Below are positions 12,327 through 24,512 of a stretch of 64,000 bases of DNA, one piece after another. Source of the DNA: Arabidopsis thaliana. Lineage: Eukaryota > Streptophyta > Magnoliopsida > Brassicales > Brassicaceae. The stretch covers positions 29,745,971-29,809,970 of the forward strand of contig NC_003070.9 in NCBI RefSeq assembly GCF_000001735.4. Direction: 5' to 3'. The notes under the pieces are model-generated. The model did no database searches and had not been told where the DNA came from. It saw only the letters and a list, made by a program, of their open reading frames with translations. The translations under genes were made by a program, and so were the position numbers. The first letter of the stretch is position 1. Every line of letters starts with the position of its first letter.

Positions 12327-12522
12327 CACGTGGCACCACATGGCGCCAAACTCGTACGAAATAGTAGTAAAAACAGTGTTACAAAAAAAGGAAAAAAGTA
12401 AGATTTTACCCATTTTAACGGTCCGTACAAAAGACAGTATGTGGGTCCCAAGGAAAAGTGTTCGCCACGCTGGAATGCTTACATGGCAATGCGTAGGACT
12501 CTTCCGGAACTTTTTACACGTG
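12327..12522. promoter_or_regulatory. pair of G-box (CACGTG) elements upstream of BRG2
   Basis: Two perfect CACGTG palindromes are present. The one at 12327-12332 sits in CCACGTGGCA, which also fits an ABA-response element; the other at 12517-12522 sits in ACACGTGT. They are about 0.85-1.05 kb upstream of the BRG2 start codon. bZIP and bHLH (PIF) factors bind such sites. Assigning them to BRG2 is inference based on distance and orientation. Confidence 0.45.
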
Positions 12523-13153
12523 TCATATTCTCATTGCATATATCGTCAAAACAAAATTAACTTCTATCTTTTTACGGTGATGAATGTCCTAAACTACCCC
12601 TGTAATGGCGGTAAATTCACAGTCTAACTGTTCTAACACCATTTAATTGGTACGGTGAAGTTAAAAGAAAAAAACCGAATCCGAGCGTTACTCCTAATAG
12701 TATGACCAGATTACAAAAGAAGCGATTCAATAACTTTTCCGCCAATTTCGATACAAGTTACCACTTCAAAATTTTGTAATAATAACTGAAAATATTTGTG
12801 TGTTTCAAAATCACCACAATAACCGATACTACAATCAAACAAGGATTGCAATTCAAAGCATTAGGCAACAAAATTACCAAAAAAAAGTGAATTCATATAT
12901 TTATGATTGACTTTGAGAAAGTGTGTAAAGCAAATGAGAAAATTTACCAAAAAGATAAATATAGGCAAAAAATCAAAGATATATCAAACCATAAGAAACA
13001 TGGTAAGTTAATTAAAAAATTTCCAGTATGTAAATAAAAATAGATTTACCTTTGAACAAATTAAAGATATGAAAATTCCAAAAAATGGGTAATTAATACT
13101 ATTTGTTTGTCCCTAAAAATAAAATCTCTCTTCACGTTAGTCGCATCGATGTG

Positions 13154-13161
13154 TATAAATA
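13154..13161 (+). promoter_or_regulatory. TATA box of BRG2
   Basis: A perfect TATAAATA lies 221 bp before the BRG2 ATG. It predicts a transcription start near 13185-13192 and a 5' UTR of about 185 bases that is rich in CT tracts (13310-13370), common in plant leaders. Confidence 0.65.
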
Positions 13162-13374
13162 GGAAACAACCATTTGGTTGAGGTTCGTTTCGATTTGGTC
13201 TTCCCTCACCAAATAAAAAAGAAAAGAGAAAAAAAAAGCAAAGCCATCCTTCACGCACATCAAAGCACCAAAAACAAAAACCGAAACGCATGCATTTCTA
13301 ATTTTCTATCTTCTTTTTAACTTCCTCTTCTCCCACCATTTTCATCATCTTCTTCTCTCTAAACCTCTCCTTCA

Positions 13375-14616
13375 ATGGCCGTCGATGCTCACCATCTCTT
13401 TCTTTCTCCTCCTCAACTCTTCTCCAACAGGTATCTAACGCTCTCTCTGTACAATCTTTGGAGTTTTCTTTGTGATTTTATCAACGTAACTGAATCTTTT
13501 CTTATTTGTATTTTTGCAGAGAATTAACGATGAATAATAACACTATGGAACCAACTAGTGGCGGTTTCTGCAATAACAATCAAACCGGTTACGGCGTCGT
13601 TTCACCTTTCTCCGTTCCAAACCATACATCAACAACAACAACAGCAACGCCTCCTCTTCTTCATGTGTACGGCGGCTCTGATACTATTCCCACCACCGCC
13701 GGTTACTACGCCGATGGTGCTACTAATCTCGACTGTGAATTTTTCCCTTTACCAACGAGAAAACGCTCAAGAGATTCTTCAAGATCAAATTATCATCATC
13801 TTCTTCTTCAGAACCCGAGATCATCATCATGTGTTAACGCTGCTACTACAACAACTACAACAACTCTGTTCTCGTTTCTTGGCCAAGACATTGATATCTC
13901 CTCTCACATGAATCAACAACAACACGAAATAGATCGATTCGTCTCCCTTCACGTAAGTTTTGCATCAACGGCAGAGTTCGTTGCAATGTGCATCGTATTA
14001 TCAATTGTCACTGATTTGATGTTCATAGTTATATCAGATGGAGAGAGTGAAATATGAGATAGAAGAGAAGAGGAAAAGACAAGCGAGAACGATAATGGAG
14101 GCGATAGAGCAAGGACTGGTTAAAAGGCTTCGTGTCAAAGAAGAAGAAAGAGAGAGGATCGGCAAGGTTAACCACGCGCTTGAGGAGCGAGTGAAGTCAC
14201 TTTCTATAGAGAACCAAATCTGGAGAGACCTTGCTCAGACGAACGAAGCCACGGCTAACCACCTCCGAACCAACCTCGAGCATGTTCTGGCGCAGGTTAA
14301 GGACGTATCACGCGGCGCAGGATTAGAGAAAAACATGAACGAAGAGGACGATGCGGAGTCGTGCTGCGGAAGCAGCTGTGGTGGTGGTGGTGAAGAAACG
14401 GTAAGGCGCAGGGTAGGATTAGAAAGGGAGGCGCAGGATAAGGCGGAGAGGAGGAGGAGGAGGATGTGTAGAAACTGTGGGGAGGAGGAATCGTGTGTGT
14501 TGCTGTTACCGTGCAGACACTTGTGCTTGTGTGGAGTATGCGGGTCCAGTGTGCACACGTGTCCCATCTGTACATCTCCTAAAAACGCTAGCGTTCATGT
14601 CAACATGTCATCTTGA
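13375..14616 (+). CDS. BRG2: BOI-related RING-finger E3 ligase (358 aa, three exons)
   Basis: Exons 13375-13430, 13520-13952 and 14029-14616 join in frame to 358 residues. The N-terminal half is low-complexity (Asn, Thr, Ser, His). A charged coiled coil (about 166-250) contains the WRDLAQTNEATANHL block typical of the BOI/S-ribonuclease-binding-protein family. The C-terminal RING (about 310-344) has the C-x2-C...C-x-H...C-x2-C...C-x2-C spacing, with the LLLPCRHLCLC core of this family. The relatives BOI and BRG1-3 are ubiquitin ligases that bind DELLA proteins and MYB108 and restrain gibberellin responses and cell death. The product is expected in the nucleus. Locus by memory At1g79110. Confidence 0.93.
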
Positions 14617-15723
14617 CCCCGTCCCGTTTATGGAATACTCCTCTTCTTCTTTTTTTTTTTTTTTTGTTCTTTAGAAAATTTGTAAGGATATTTTAGTTGA
14701 ATATTATTATTATTTTTAGCTAAGAAATAAAAAAATCATGAAACCTTCAATACAAAGCAAAAGAGAAAAATCCGGCAGAAAGTTATATATATGTCATATT
14801 CTTCTTTCTATTACTCTTCCAATAAATATTGTTTCCATAATTTCGATAAGTAAAAATATCATAGTCAAATATAAGGATATATAACCAACCCTTATATTTT
14901 GTTTACATTGAAACAGAAAATATTATTTGTAAAACTTCTTCTTTCTCTTTGATTTAGGATTATTATCTTATCTCGGAAAACAATAAATCCCAAAACTAGA
15001 GGAAAGAAAATTAAAAAATACGATAATTGGGTTTTGGGACCAAAAGAACAGTACAGTGGTAGAGCGTGGAAGACAGACGCCGGCAAAGGCGCGTTGAAAA
15101 CGAGGGAAAGAGACAGTGGAAGAGGTAAAAAGCTGACACGTCGGACGCGCGCAAATGTCGCTGTTGTTCGTCCTGCGTACTCCTCCTGACACCTTCCCTC
15201 TTTCTTTTTTTTCTCATTTATTTTCTCAATCAATTTGTTTTCTACCCAAATTTTTATGTGGTTACATAATTAATTAATTAATTACGGGAATCAAAGATTC
15301 CACATGTACTATATTTTAATATGATTATAATGATAAAAAATAAAATGCAATGCTGATTAATTTACATATTATTATCAATATTATATAATCTTACGTAGCA
15401 TTAAATCATTATAAATAAACATTTCATACTTATATAAGAAAAATTATAAAACAAGTTTAGTAATGTCATCGTTGACAATTAAACAAAAATAATATCAGAT
15501 AATTGGTTCTATCATTCTATGCATGTCACCGTTTTATTATAATTCCATCTAGTTGTATGATATGACTACTAATCTACTATAATTAGTTTTTAAATCATAT
15601 TGTATAACTAAGATTTCAAAGTTGTGCTTTAACAGATGTTTATACATGATTAATCTGCTGAATATTGTCTGAGAATTATGAATAGATATTTATTATATTG
15701 AAAAGAAATTTTAAGATATAAAC

Positions 15724-15743
15724 AAAAAAAAAAAAAAAAAAAA
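15724..15743 (+). repeat. poly(A) tract, 20 bases
   Basis: Twenty uninterrupted A residues in intergenic DNA. It could be a simple-repeat tract or the tail of an old retrocopy, but no coding remnant precedes it. Confidence 0.8.
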
Positions 15744-17266
15744 GGAAGAGGACACGAGAAAGCGATGTGAAGAGATCATGCCAACATTAAAGAGGATATA
15801 CTCTCGTCGCACGAATAAAAAGTCCTAAAGCCAAAATTTATCTACTGTTTACTTTTATTTCTTTCATACCTAGAGAATATCAAAACATCATCTCTATTTG
15901 ATTTATTTATGTTAATCATACGATTCTAAGTGGATTTCTGATTTGTATATTATTAGATATATAGATGTAGACATCTTTGTGCCTTCACAGGCGGATCAAC
16001 CAATGGAGGTCCAATATTCTAAATCATGACATTTTTGAAACGTTCAATATTATCTACTACTAATTAATCAAGTATTATTCTTAAAGAAACACACGTTAAG
16101 TTTGACAGAACATATGGTATTTTTCTAAGGCCGAAAGTAAAAAAATTCTTTAAGCAAAGGTTGGTTAAATCTTGCACTATCGGATGTCACGAAACAAAAT
16201 AAAAGAACTTCCACTATCGATATTGTGACATTATTTACACATACATTAACATGTGATCTAGTGTTTGTATGTGTTGCATGCTTAGAAATAGAAATCTAGT
16301 AAAATATCGAGGAACATACATGTGAGGTGCAGAGGTGGTGAATGTGAAATAATACACTACCATTATATTGTATGCATCTTCATGCAACATCAATTTTCTT
16401 AGAATTATTCTTGGTCAGCAGCTAATATTTGATAAGACAAATCAAGTGGTAAATCATCTTTCATAGTAATTAAAGAGTAGAAATCTTACTCAAGCTCCAA
16501 AAAAAATACTGGTTATAACTATTAGCATTGGGTTCGAGCAATTTGGGGCAACTTTATCCAACTTTGAAGAGTTTTTTAATAAATGTAATTTTGAAAATGG
16601 AGATAAGAGTAAATGAAGGGAAGGAACCAATCGTCACGTACACACTAAGCAACAAATGAAGCAAAAACAAAGAAAGAAAAGAGAGTGACGCTTGACCGAT
16701 TGATGTTTGTTTAAATTACTTTTATTATTTGGAGACTTTTGAAGAATCTAAGGACCATTTCCCTACGGTTATGCTTTCTTTTAAATTATTTTTATATATA
16801 TATAAGCGAAACAAACGAAGCAAAAGTGGAAGACTTGGTGTAAAGTGATGGGATATGTAAATGTTGTGGTGTTAGGGTTTGTGTCATGCAACTTGTCCAC
16901 TTCTCTTTTTAGATATTCTTTTTTAATTTCCCCAATATTTCAGCGTTGGTGGGGTTGCTCTCTTTCATTTTATATAATTTTATTTTTGCATTGGAGGTTA
17001 CGATTTTAAACCTATTGAAGAAATACTATTTGATTCACTTTAATCAACCTCTCGACTCTCGTCCCATGAAAATTGCACCATTTGGATGTCATATGGTTTA
17101 AGAGAAAATTATAAGGTCGAATGATATATAAATAAGTTAAAAGGATCGGTTCATTTTTGAATTTGAGTGAAATCTTAGTTGTGTTATTGACGTCGTGTTT
17201 AACTTAGTTTCCAAAGACTTTCTTAAAAACTATTCATCAGCTCTAATGGCAATCCAACCTTGTTGC

Positions 17267-17291
17267 ATATATATATATATATATATATATA
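17267..17291. repeat. (AT)n dinucleotide microsatellite
   Basis: About twelve uninterrupted AT units in the gene-poor region. Likely length-variable between accessions. Confidence 0.85.
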
Positions 17292-20200
17292 AGAGAAAGT
17301 CAGCTTAGGGGTTGAAAAAAAGAAAATACTAATTCAAGTTAACTCCTTATTGAAAAAAAGAAAAAGAAAGGAATTAAATATCAAATACGTGTAATCAAAC
17401 CGTAGAAACATAGAATGTCATGTGAGTTCAATAATGCATACAACAACTATTAGCTAGTTAAATAACAAAAATACATCAAACATCATCTTTGAGAGTGCAA
17501 CAACCACTAAACAAAACGATTTTATTCCCATATACACGTAAGTGGCATAAACACGATATGATGTAAAAGATAATAGATTACATGAAAATGTCTTTGGGAA
17601 TAATTAAAAGTAGAGATATAGATGTGAGGAGGGGTCATGATGGGGAACACCAAAACTTTATAGATTACCTTGTGAAAGGGGGCACTCATGAAATGGTCCA
17701 AACTCACTACCCTATTGATTTTGGTAGCTTTTGCCTTTTTTGTTCTATTTCCTAAGAAAATTATTAATTTAATAAATTATAAATTAACTAAGTGTATCTT
17801 ATTGTTGGGAAATGGGGGCCCACTTATCATTTTTCACCCTTAAGCCATCAATTCGATTTGACTACATTACTATGAATAAATGAGCCCAAATGGGAACAAA
17901 AACATTTGTCACCTCTTTTAACCTTTAACACTCTTGTCAATAATGTGAATCGGAATCACAATCCCACCAAAAAAAAATATAGGAATTCAAATTTCAAAGT
18001 GAGGATTACCCCCAAACCAATCCTTTAAGCAACCGACCTTTTTTGTTTGTTAGAAAAAAAACTACTATATAGTTGTTGAATATTCATATATAAAAGTCTA
18101 GATTAGTAGACATCAATTGTTGACAACGATTTATAGATAAACTTAATTTGAAATGTCGTTTCGAAGGTAAATCTTACAAAGGGATATTAGAACTAGAAGG
18201 GTTAAGAAGTGATAAACGATGAGACATAATTTGGCAAAGACAATCACAAAGGGATAAATACTAAAAAAAAAGCACAAAGAGCATTTTGTTTTTCCTTTTA
18301 CGTGGGAATATCAGTGACCTACCATTTACAAATGCCAAAGCAAAATGCTATTTCTCTCTTTTTTTCCTCCCTCTTTTACAGTGAGTGGACTTGGTGTGAA
18401 GTCTTCTGAAAATCACTGCAGAAAAAGCCACAAAAGACATTTGTTTATTTCTCATCATTAGTACCATCCAATTCAAAAGATGAATATATATGTAATTAGT
18501 CTTATCCCACTGAACCACAACACTGCAAAGCTCATGTGAATTTGATTTAGACCTCAAAAGATTTTCCCTTTCTTTATTTTCTCTCATAAGTCACAACAAT
18601 ATGAATCATTATGATCACAACGAGCCTGCACAGATGTTCCTCTAATTGGACTTTGTGCAGAATTGATGTCAGATTCTATAATGTTATTCTGTCATAACAA
18701 AACTTGGAACTTGATTCAATAAGAGTGATAACGTGGTTATAGACCCATCTGAATACCTATAGAATATGACTATATGATTACTCTCTCTCTTTCGTTTTCA
18801 CTTTGATATCCCCACAACTATTAACTGTTCATGGATACCTTTTTTTCTCTCTTGAACAGAGAAAAGTGTATAAGAAAGGTGTTTGCAATAGTTCTTTCTT
18901 GTCTATATTAGGCACCCATACATATCCCAAAGTTTAAAAAGAAATCAAATTTTAAAAGAAGAGAAAGAAAGCCAACTACCCAAATCATTTATGTAGTTTG
19001 GTTGGGGTTAATGGGCAGATATCATATCCAAGATGGAATATGTTTGTATAAAGTATCTGTTATATATACACACATATGATAGTTTAGTGTTTATGTTTAT
19101 GAAAGTACTCTTTTTTCATGTGGATAGTTATTAGGGTAATCAGATTGGACTACATGTCAATGGAATAAAAAGATATTTTGTTGGGAAAAGGTAACTAAAG
19201 TGCTGCTGATGTGGGTATCAACAGAAAAGAAAAGAGAAATGGGGAGAAATCAAAAGTTTTGTACAATGTCTATGATTTACTTTTTGAAACTAGCAATGTC
19301 TAACAGTTAAAAAAAGAACAGACATGCATGAGAGGAGCTTCAGGCTAAAGATGGCATCTTTCTTCTTTTAATCAACACCAAGTAATGACCACAAACAAAG
19401 CAACATTTATTATAACATAATCATGGAATTAGTTATGGACAATTAGATCAATCAAGAAAGATGCATTAAGGTGAGATCTAATACTATACAGAGAAAGCAG
19501 TACAAATACTTCTGGAAAAATGTACTTGATTATTTATTGACAACTGAATTAGATTTGGGGTTTTGGAAATGCTGAAAACGATTTTTCAAAAGAAAAAGAG
19601 GAGAGGAGAGAGAGAGAGGTTTCAGATTGGACCAAACAACGAAGGAAAATAATATTGGGGGATTGCATGATGTGTTCTTCTGTCCAAAACAGTACACATA
19701 TAATTCACAGAAAAATGGTTGGGACTGTAGGACCACTGTACAATAATGGACCATATAATTTTGTCCCAAGGAAATCAAAAACCTCCATACATGAAAACGA
19801 TACCCCTAAAGTTTTGATCTTTTATGTGTCAACTTGTTTATTTTTGCATCATCATCCAAAAAGTATCTAAATGGGGCTCCCTTTGGTTTTTAAAAGAAAG
19901 CCAATGTCTTTGTCTGTGTACAGACAAGTTTCCCAGATCAATCAATAGAAACTGTGTCTTTCAGTATTTAGAAGGAGAAAATTCAAATATCAGAGTGTGG
20001 TTATAAGTCTTTGTCAGTAGTTTTCTATAACCCGAATGCAATATCAGCGTATCGATTCAAATTCGTGGTTTATAAGTCGTGATGTTAGTGGATGATCCTC
20101 ACGTTTTGGTATGTGATTTGGCTTCATAAAGGTAGAATAGGAAAAGAGAACAAAAAAAAATTCAAAGATGGGTGTTTAATTGATCTTGATGCTTCAATCA

Positions 20201-21343
20201 GCTTCAAGATCTTGTCTTTATGCTTAAATTGTGTACCCTTCATTTGGATGAGATGCCAAATGACAAAGACAGGAATCCATTTACTTGTTAAAGTTTATAA
20301 GAAAGAGAAAATAAAAGAATCTGACTTTGGATTTTCTTTTGTGCCATTAGTTGTTTTCTATGGATTATAAATTGATAGGTTTCGACTATATATAGGTTAG
20401 TTAACATGTTCAAACAAGACACGGAACCTTACTAAGAACAAAAACAGACAACTAACTACGCAGTTTATCACGAGAAACCAAATGTTTACTAGTCGTTTAT
20501 CCAACAAAGCAAAGCAAAATATTGATGTATCAGCAGCCTATTACCATCCAACGCCATGAAAAAGAGAGTTTTGTTGTTTATCCCCAAAAACCAATTTTAA
20601 AAAATGAAGGCTTTCAATGTAGAAACAAAAACGGGGCCAGCAGAAAACAACGAGACAGGACTTGGTTGTTATAATGCACTGTGTATTTTACCATAGAACT
20701 GTCAAAAGAAAAATAAAAGAGGCTAATAATGAAAACACTGACCTTTTGTTTTTGAGCATGAATGCGACTCAGGTCTAAAATGGGGGATTGTGGAGTGTGA
20801 CTTAATTGTTTTTCCCTTTGGCTCTTTTCCCATGATGCCTTCACAAGCCACATGAGTTCTGGACCCCCTTTCCCTGCATTCAAATAAATGTTCCGTCGTG
20901 TGTAAACACGAAGAAGATTCCGTTATCGTTTTCTCCAGAAAACAATCAAGAGAGTCGTGTACACAGAGATAAAAACAAGTGTATTATAATACTAACTGCA
21001 TCCACAACCTCCACATGGACGAGATAGTTCAAATCACATTCACAGTACCTAGTCAATAAGCCAGTCACATCTCCCTTGGGTACCATTCCAGACGCTATGA
21101 CACGTTCTGGCTTTCAGCATCCTCAATCACCAGATAGTATTTACGCTTCTGTTTGTTGGTGAAAACTTTAATATCTTAACAAGTACGTTTCATTTCTTCA
21201 CACGAGAAGACACTGACGGTAAGAAGAAATGATACAGTTAAATGTTTATAAGGTTCAGAGTCCTATAAACTGAATCTTATTTGCTGGAACATAATCAATG
21301 GGTAATATGCCTTGGGGGTACACATCTCTGGTTTGATGTAAGA

Positions 21344-22585
21344 TTAGGAGAAAACACTTGAAGACTGCATTTCATTAGATAAATTGACTTCTTTCCGACC
21401 ACAGAGTGCAACAAATCTATCATGGAACAATAGCAATGGGCATTTCTCAATCAAATTAGAACCAGCATAAGCATCTTTGAGAAATACCGTACCCCTTGCT
21501 CCTTTGTTAGTAATGTAGAAGATCCCTTGATGCTTTATCAAGCAAAGTATTAGTCTTGATGGAAGCAGATACTCAGAGTGGAATGCATCCAATTGAGCGC
21601 ATGTCACTCTTTTCTCCATTGTTAAACTGAGCAGTTCATGAAGCACAGCTACAACTCGTTTCCTAGCTTTAGGATCTGCAGCATCAAATCTTCTCGCATT
21701 AAGATAAGGAGATGGGAATTCCATTTTCTGCCACTTCTCAAATTCCTCTAAATAACTAGCGTTAGGCCTAAAACCAGGAGGAAAAGAAATCTTAAACGCA
21801 TTTCGTCCCAAGAAATTGCCATCCTTTGTGATCCTGACCCTCTTTCTGTCCCCAACTGACTCGGAGAATCCTTCACGGGATAACCTATCCTCTCGTGCAG
21901 TGATTGCCAGTGAAGAATCCCAATTCTCTAAAACAAGATTAACTTTTCCATTGATAACCTTCAAAGAGAAAAATTCAGTGTACTTAGGGATCAATGTACT
22001 CTTAAAATCTTGAGGCAAACCCATTGCAGATTGAATAAACTCAACCTTCTCCAAAGGAACTCGACAATCAACAGACATCATCAATAACTTCCTAAGATTA
22101 TTAACCAGAATAGGTTCCATTGACTCTGTAGCTTCACTTTCCTCAGCTGCAATCTTTTTAGCTTTCTCAGTCAGCATAACGAAAGGAGGTTCTTTGTGTC
22201 CACCTCCAACATAAAATATCGTAGGGTACTTCTCAATGGCAGCCATTAAGTTCCACTTGTGAACAAACCCAACATGCTTCTCAAGATCTCTAAGAAGAAG
22301 GCTTCCATGTTTCTGCGCCTGGATAATAGATTTCAACTGAAGTATCAGAGATGGTTTCTTGTTCAAGTCAATTGCTTTATCAAGGTCATGAACTCTATGA
22401 TATACTTTCTGCTTAGGTCTCCATCCTCCTCCACCAGACTTGTGTCTCACCTGAACAAACGTCCATTGCAATCTACTAGATGATTCTCCAGGAAACAACA
22501 CGAAACTTTCAGTTTCTCTAAGCTTATGAATTCTCAAAATAACGGAAAAGATCGAAGACCTTCTGTATAATAACGGTTTAGACAT
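21344..22585 (-). CDS. PORR-domain organellar RNA-binding protein, 413 aa
   Basis: A single-exon gene. An upstream in-frame ATG at 22636 would add 17 residues (MNFIVVGEDC...), but I choose the second Met (MSKPLLYRRSS) because it gives a basic, Ser/Arg-rich start typical of a mitochondrial presequence. Residues ~60-390 form the plant organelle RNA recognition (PORR) domain: the YHRVHDLDKAI opening, HVGFVHKWNLM, a KYPTIFYV block and an FPPGFRPN/WQKMEFPSPY section, ending with the GIFYITNKG/AYAGSNLIEKCPL region. Related proteins (WTF1, RPD1, WTF9) bind organellar group II introns and aid splicing. Old annotations call the family ubiquitin carboxyl-terminal hydrolase-like, but no protease catalytic residues are visible. 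The intron target is unknown. Locus by memory At1g79120. Confidence 0.9.
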   Translation of the reverse strand: MSKPLLYRRSSIFSVILRIHKLRETESFVLFPGESSSRLQWTFVQVRHKSGGGGWRPKQKVYHRVHDLDKAIDLNKKPSLILQLKSIIQAQKHGSLLLRDLEKHVGFVHKWNLMAAIEKYPTIFYVGGGHKEPPFVMLTEKAKKIAAEESEATESMEPILVNNLRKLLMMSVDCRVPLEKVEFIQSAMGLPQDFKSTLIPKYTEFFSLKVINGKVNLVLENWDSSLAITAREDRLSREGFSESVGDRKRVRITKDGNFLGRNAFKISFPPGFRPNASYLEEFEKWQKMEFPSPYLNARRFDAADPKARKRVVAVLHELLSLTMEKRVTCAQLDAFHSEYLLPSRLILCLIKHQGIFYITNKGARGTVFLKDAYAGSNLIEKCPLLLFHDRFVALCGRKEVNLSNEMQSSSVFS

Positions 22586-23880
22586 TCTATCAAACAGCTT
22601 CTGTGCACAATCCTCACCAACCACAATGAAATTCAAATCTTCTACTTCTAACTTCTCTGAGAAATATTAGACGAAATCACAAAACAATACGAACACAAAA
22701 CAATTTCCTCGAGGAAGAATGGATTAACACTGCAATTTTCCCCAGTATTCTCCTAGTAAAGATTTTTTGCTCCCTGGACTCTGAGGAGTTTAATTTCCGC
22801 GGTCATTCTAAACCCGTATGCAGAAACAAAATCTCGTTTATGGGTTTCCAAATATTTAAATTCAGGCCCAATGGGTCGACCCATATATCTATTGTTGGGT
22901 CAGAGGCTGAACCATTTATTGAAATTGAATAGATAGTTTTCTTCTCGTCGAACTCAGACAGGGGACTCATTGTTGCTTCAACTTATGTGTATGTGTACTA
23001 CAAAAATCAAATCATAAAATTTCTTAATTATTCGTACATAAATATAAATAAACCCCAGTGAAAGAAAATGAAATTTCCTTTTTTCTATTGAATATTTTTG
23101 TATTAAAATAAGGAAATATAACCGACTCCAACGGCTCTATTATAATCTCTATATAACATGGATCCATCCATTGGGATTAGACCTAAAAACGCTCTCACGC
23201 ACAACTTCTAATTCTTTCTTCTTTGAGTGAAATAAAATCAAAACTCTCTAATTCGATGATGATCCAATTAGTAGACATTGAAGACGTGAAAAGCCGATGA
23301 TGATCATCTCTGCAACATGATCCGTAAGAGTTAGATTGATATCGGAGCGGAAAGCATCGTTTCATTGATTGATCGGCGTGGAAAGTATCGTTGATCCAAT
23401 CTCGTAAAGCCGATAGGATTCATGTAGAGCCACTCTCGGCAACAAATCCATCCGGTTATTTTCCTTGTTAAGAAGATCTCAACGGATTCATCTCAGAACC
23501 TACCCGTAAGAGATGGATCGTCTCGTTTCGTATATTGATTTATATCCTCTGTTGTGCATTTGATATCATAACAGTCAAACCCTAATTCCATATGGATCAC
23601 CACCGCAACACTTTCACCGGCGGCTAATGATGCGAGGAAGAAAGTGGCAAAAGAGGGACAGTGAAACCGAAGACTATATAGCAGCTTTGGAGTTTCGATG
23701 GTTCAACGATTCAGCAAATCCAGGTTTTTGGCTTTCCCAATTTTTTTTTATTAATTAATTTTGATTTTAAGGGTATTTTTGGCAATATATTTCAAATAAA
23801 CATTTTAAATATAAAAATATTTTTTTAAAAAAAAGATTTAAATTAAAGTGGTAATTTAAAACTTTAAACTTTAAGAAAAT
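22586..23880. other. spacer with PORR promoter and a possible small transcription unit
   Basis: From 22586 to about 22930 lies the PORR leader and promoter, with a GGCCCAAT (site II-like) element at ~22866. At 23150-23156 a TATATAA box on the plus strand is followed by about 500 bp of less AT-rich, imperfectly self-repeating DNA (23230-23720) with many ATG/GATC motifs but no long open frame. It could be a noncoding transcript or the relic of one. Confidence 0.4.
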
Positions 23881-24240
23881 AATTGATAAAATTTAACTAA
23901 AACAATGTTAATTTCATTATTAATTTTTGAAAGTTAGTTTAAGTGTTAAATTTTAAAAATATCGAAAACTAACCGCGCCTAGGCATCCCGTCCTTAGTTG
24001 GTCCGTAAGTTTTGTGGTGTTCGAAGTTCGGCATGGTTTTCACGTAATATAGATTTAACACTTAAACTCATTTTTAAAAAATAATAATAATTTTCACTAA
24101 AAAAAATTAGAACAATTTTAAAATAACTGATAAATTTTAACTAAAACCATGTTAATTTTACAGTTTACTTTTTAAAAATAAGTTTAAGTGTTAATTTTGA
24201 AAACGTCGAAAACTAACCACGCCTAGACATCCCTTTCAAG
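23881..24240. repeat. nested direct and inverted repeat patch
   Basis: A ~110-bp segment at 23881-23990 recurs in the same orientation at 24126-24235; both end in GAAAACTAACCxCGCCTAGxCATCCC. Between them, at about 24051-24080, lies an inverted copy of the GTTTAAGTGTTA-containing part, so 24051-24195 can fold back on itself. The block is very AT-rich and looks like mobile-element debris (MITE or Helitron derived). I could not assign a family. Confidence 0.65.
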
Positions 24241-24512
24241 CTCGTGAATACTCATTTCCATCTCATGGAGTTTCTTCCTCAATTCGACCACCTCTTCCTC
24301 CAAATTCGACACTTTACAGATAATCGCCTCTTCGCGAGATCCAGTTGCTCGAAAGAATCCGTCGGAATTATCGATAGAATCTCAATAGGGAGCTCAAAAT
24401 CCGATCGACCTTCTTTGACTATTCCAAAAATCTCGACATCTCTTACGTGAATCTTTTTAGGGTTTGATGGAAAAGACACAAAGAAGATTAGGAATCTAAG
24501 AATTTTTCTCAC
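24241..24512 (-). pseudogene. fragment of a plant coiled-coil protein gene, frameshifted
   Basis: On the minus strand one frame reads SDFELPIEILSIIPTDSFEQLDLAK. A one-base shift then continues as AIICKVSNLEEEVVELRKK and MEMSIHELERDV before a stop. I recognise the order (IPTDPFEQLDLARKIT, then a coiled coil) as the N-terminus of a plant-specific coiled-coil family with no settled name; that assignment is from memory. The fragment stops exactly where the repeat at 24126-24235 begins. It therefore looks like a truncated, frameshifted gene copy, possibly carried by a mobile element. An exon border at the frame change is the alternative. Confidence 0.45.

Larger units (their letters stand above)
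9750..13374. other. 3.6 kb intergenic region with the BRG2 promoter
   Basis: No gene is recognisable. Contents are a CAA/CCA trinucleotide run (9990-10025), oligo-T tracts near 10258-10280, several AT-rich stretches, a pair of G-boxes at 12327 and 12517, and a TATA box at 13154 serving BRG2. Short frames here are low-complexity or lack codon bias. An unannotated noncoding transcript cannot be excluded. Confidence 0.6.
14617..21343. other. 6.7 kb gene-poor intergenic region
   Basis: This is the longest stretch without a recognisable gene in the window. It is AT-rich and holds a 20-base poly(A) (15724-15743), an (AT)n run (17267-17291) and many short low-complexity frames of under 100 codons without homology that I can name. 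The first ~100 bp are BRG2 3' UTR. The last few hundred (about 20950-21343) probably include the 3' UTR of the PORR gene. A small hairpin-capable pair CTGCACA/TGTGCAG lies near 18630-18660. No tRNA, intact transposon ORF or conserved protein was found. Confidence 0.55.

Noticed and set aside
14235-14575. Two long antisense frames within BRG2
   Set aside because: They mirror the conserved coiled-coil and RING exon; Ser/Pro runs come from GGA and GGT-rich coding DNA.
15724-15743. Poly(A) tract as the tail of a retroposed gene
   Set aside because: No coding or UTR-like sequence precedes it and no target-site duplication could be found by eye.
22586-22636. 17-residue N-terminal extension of the PORR protein
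   Set aside because: The extension is acidic and unlike a targeting peptide; the downstream Met gives a normal mitochondrial presequence.
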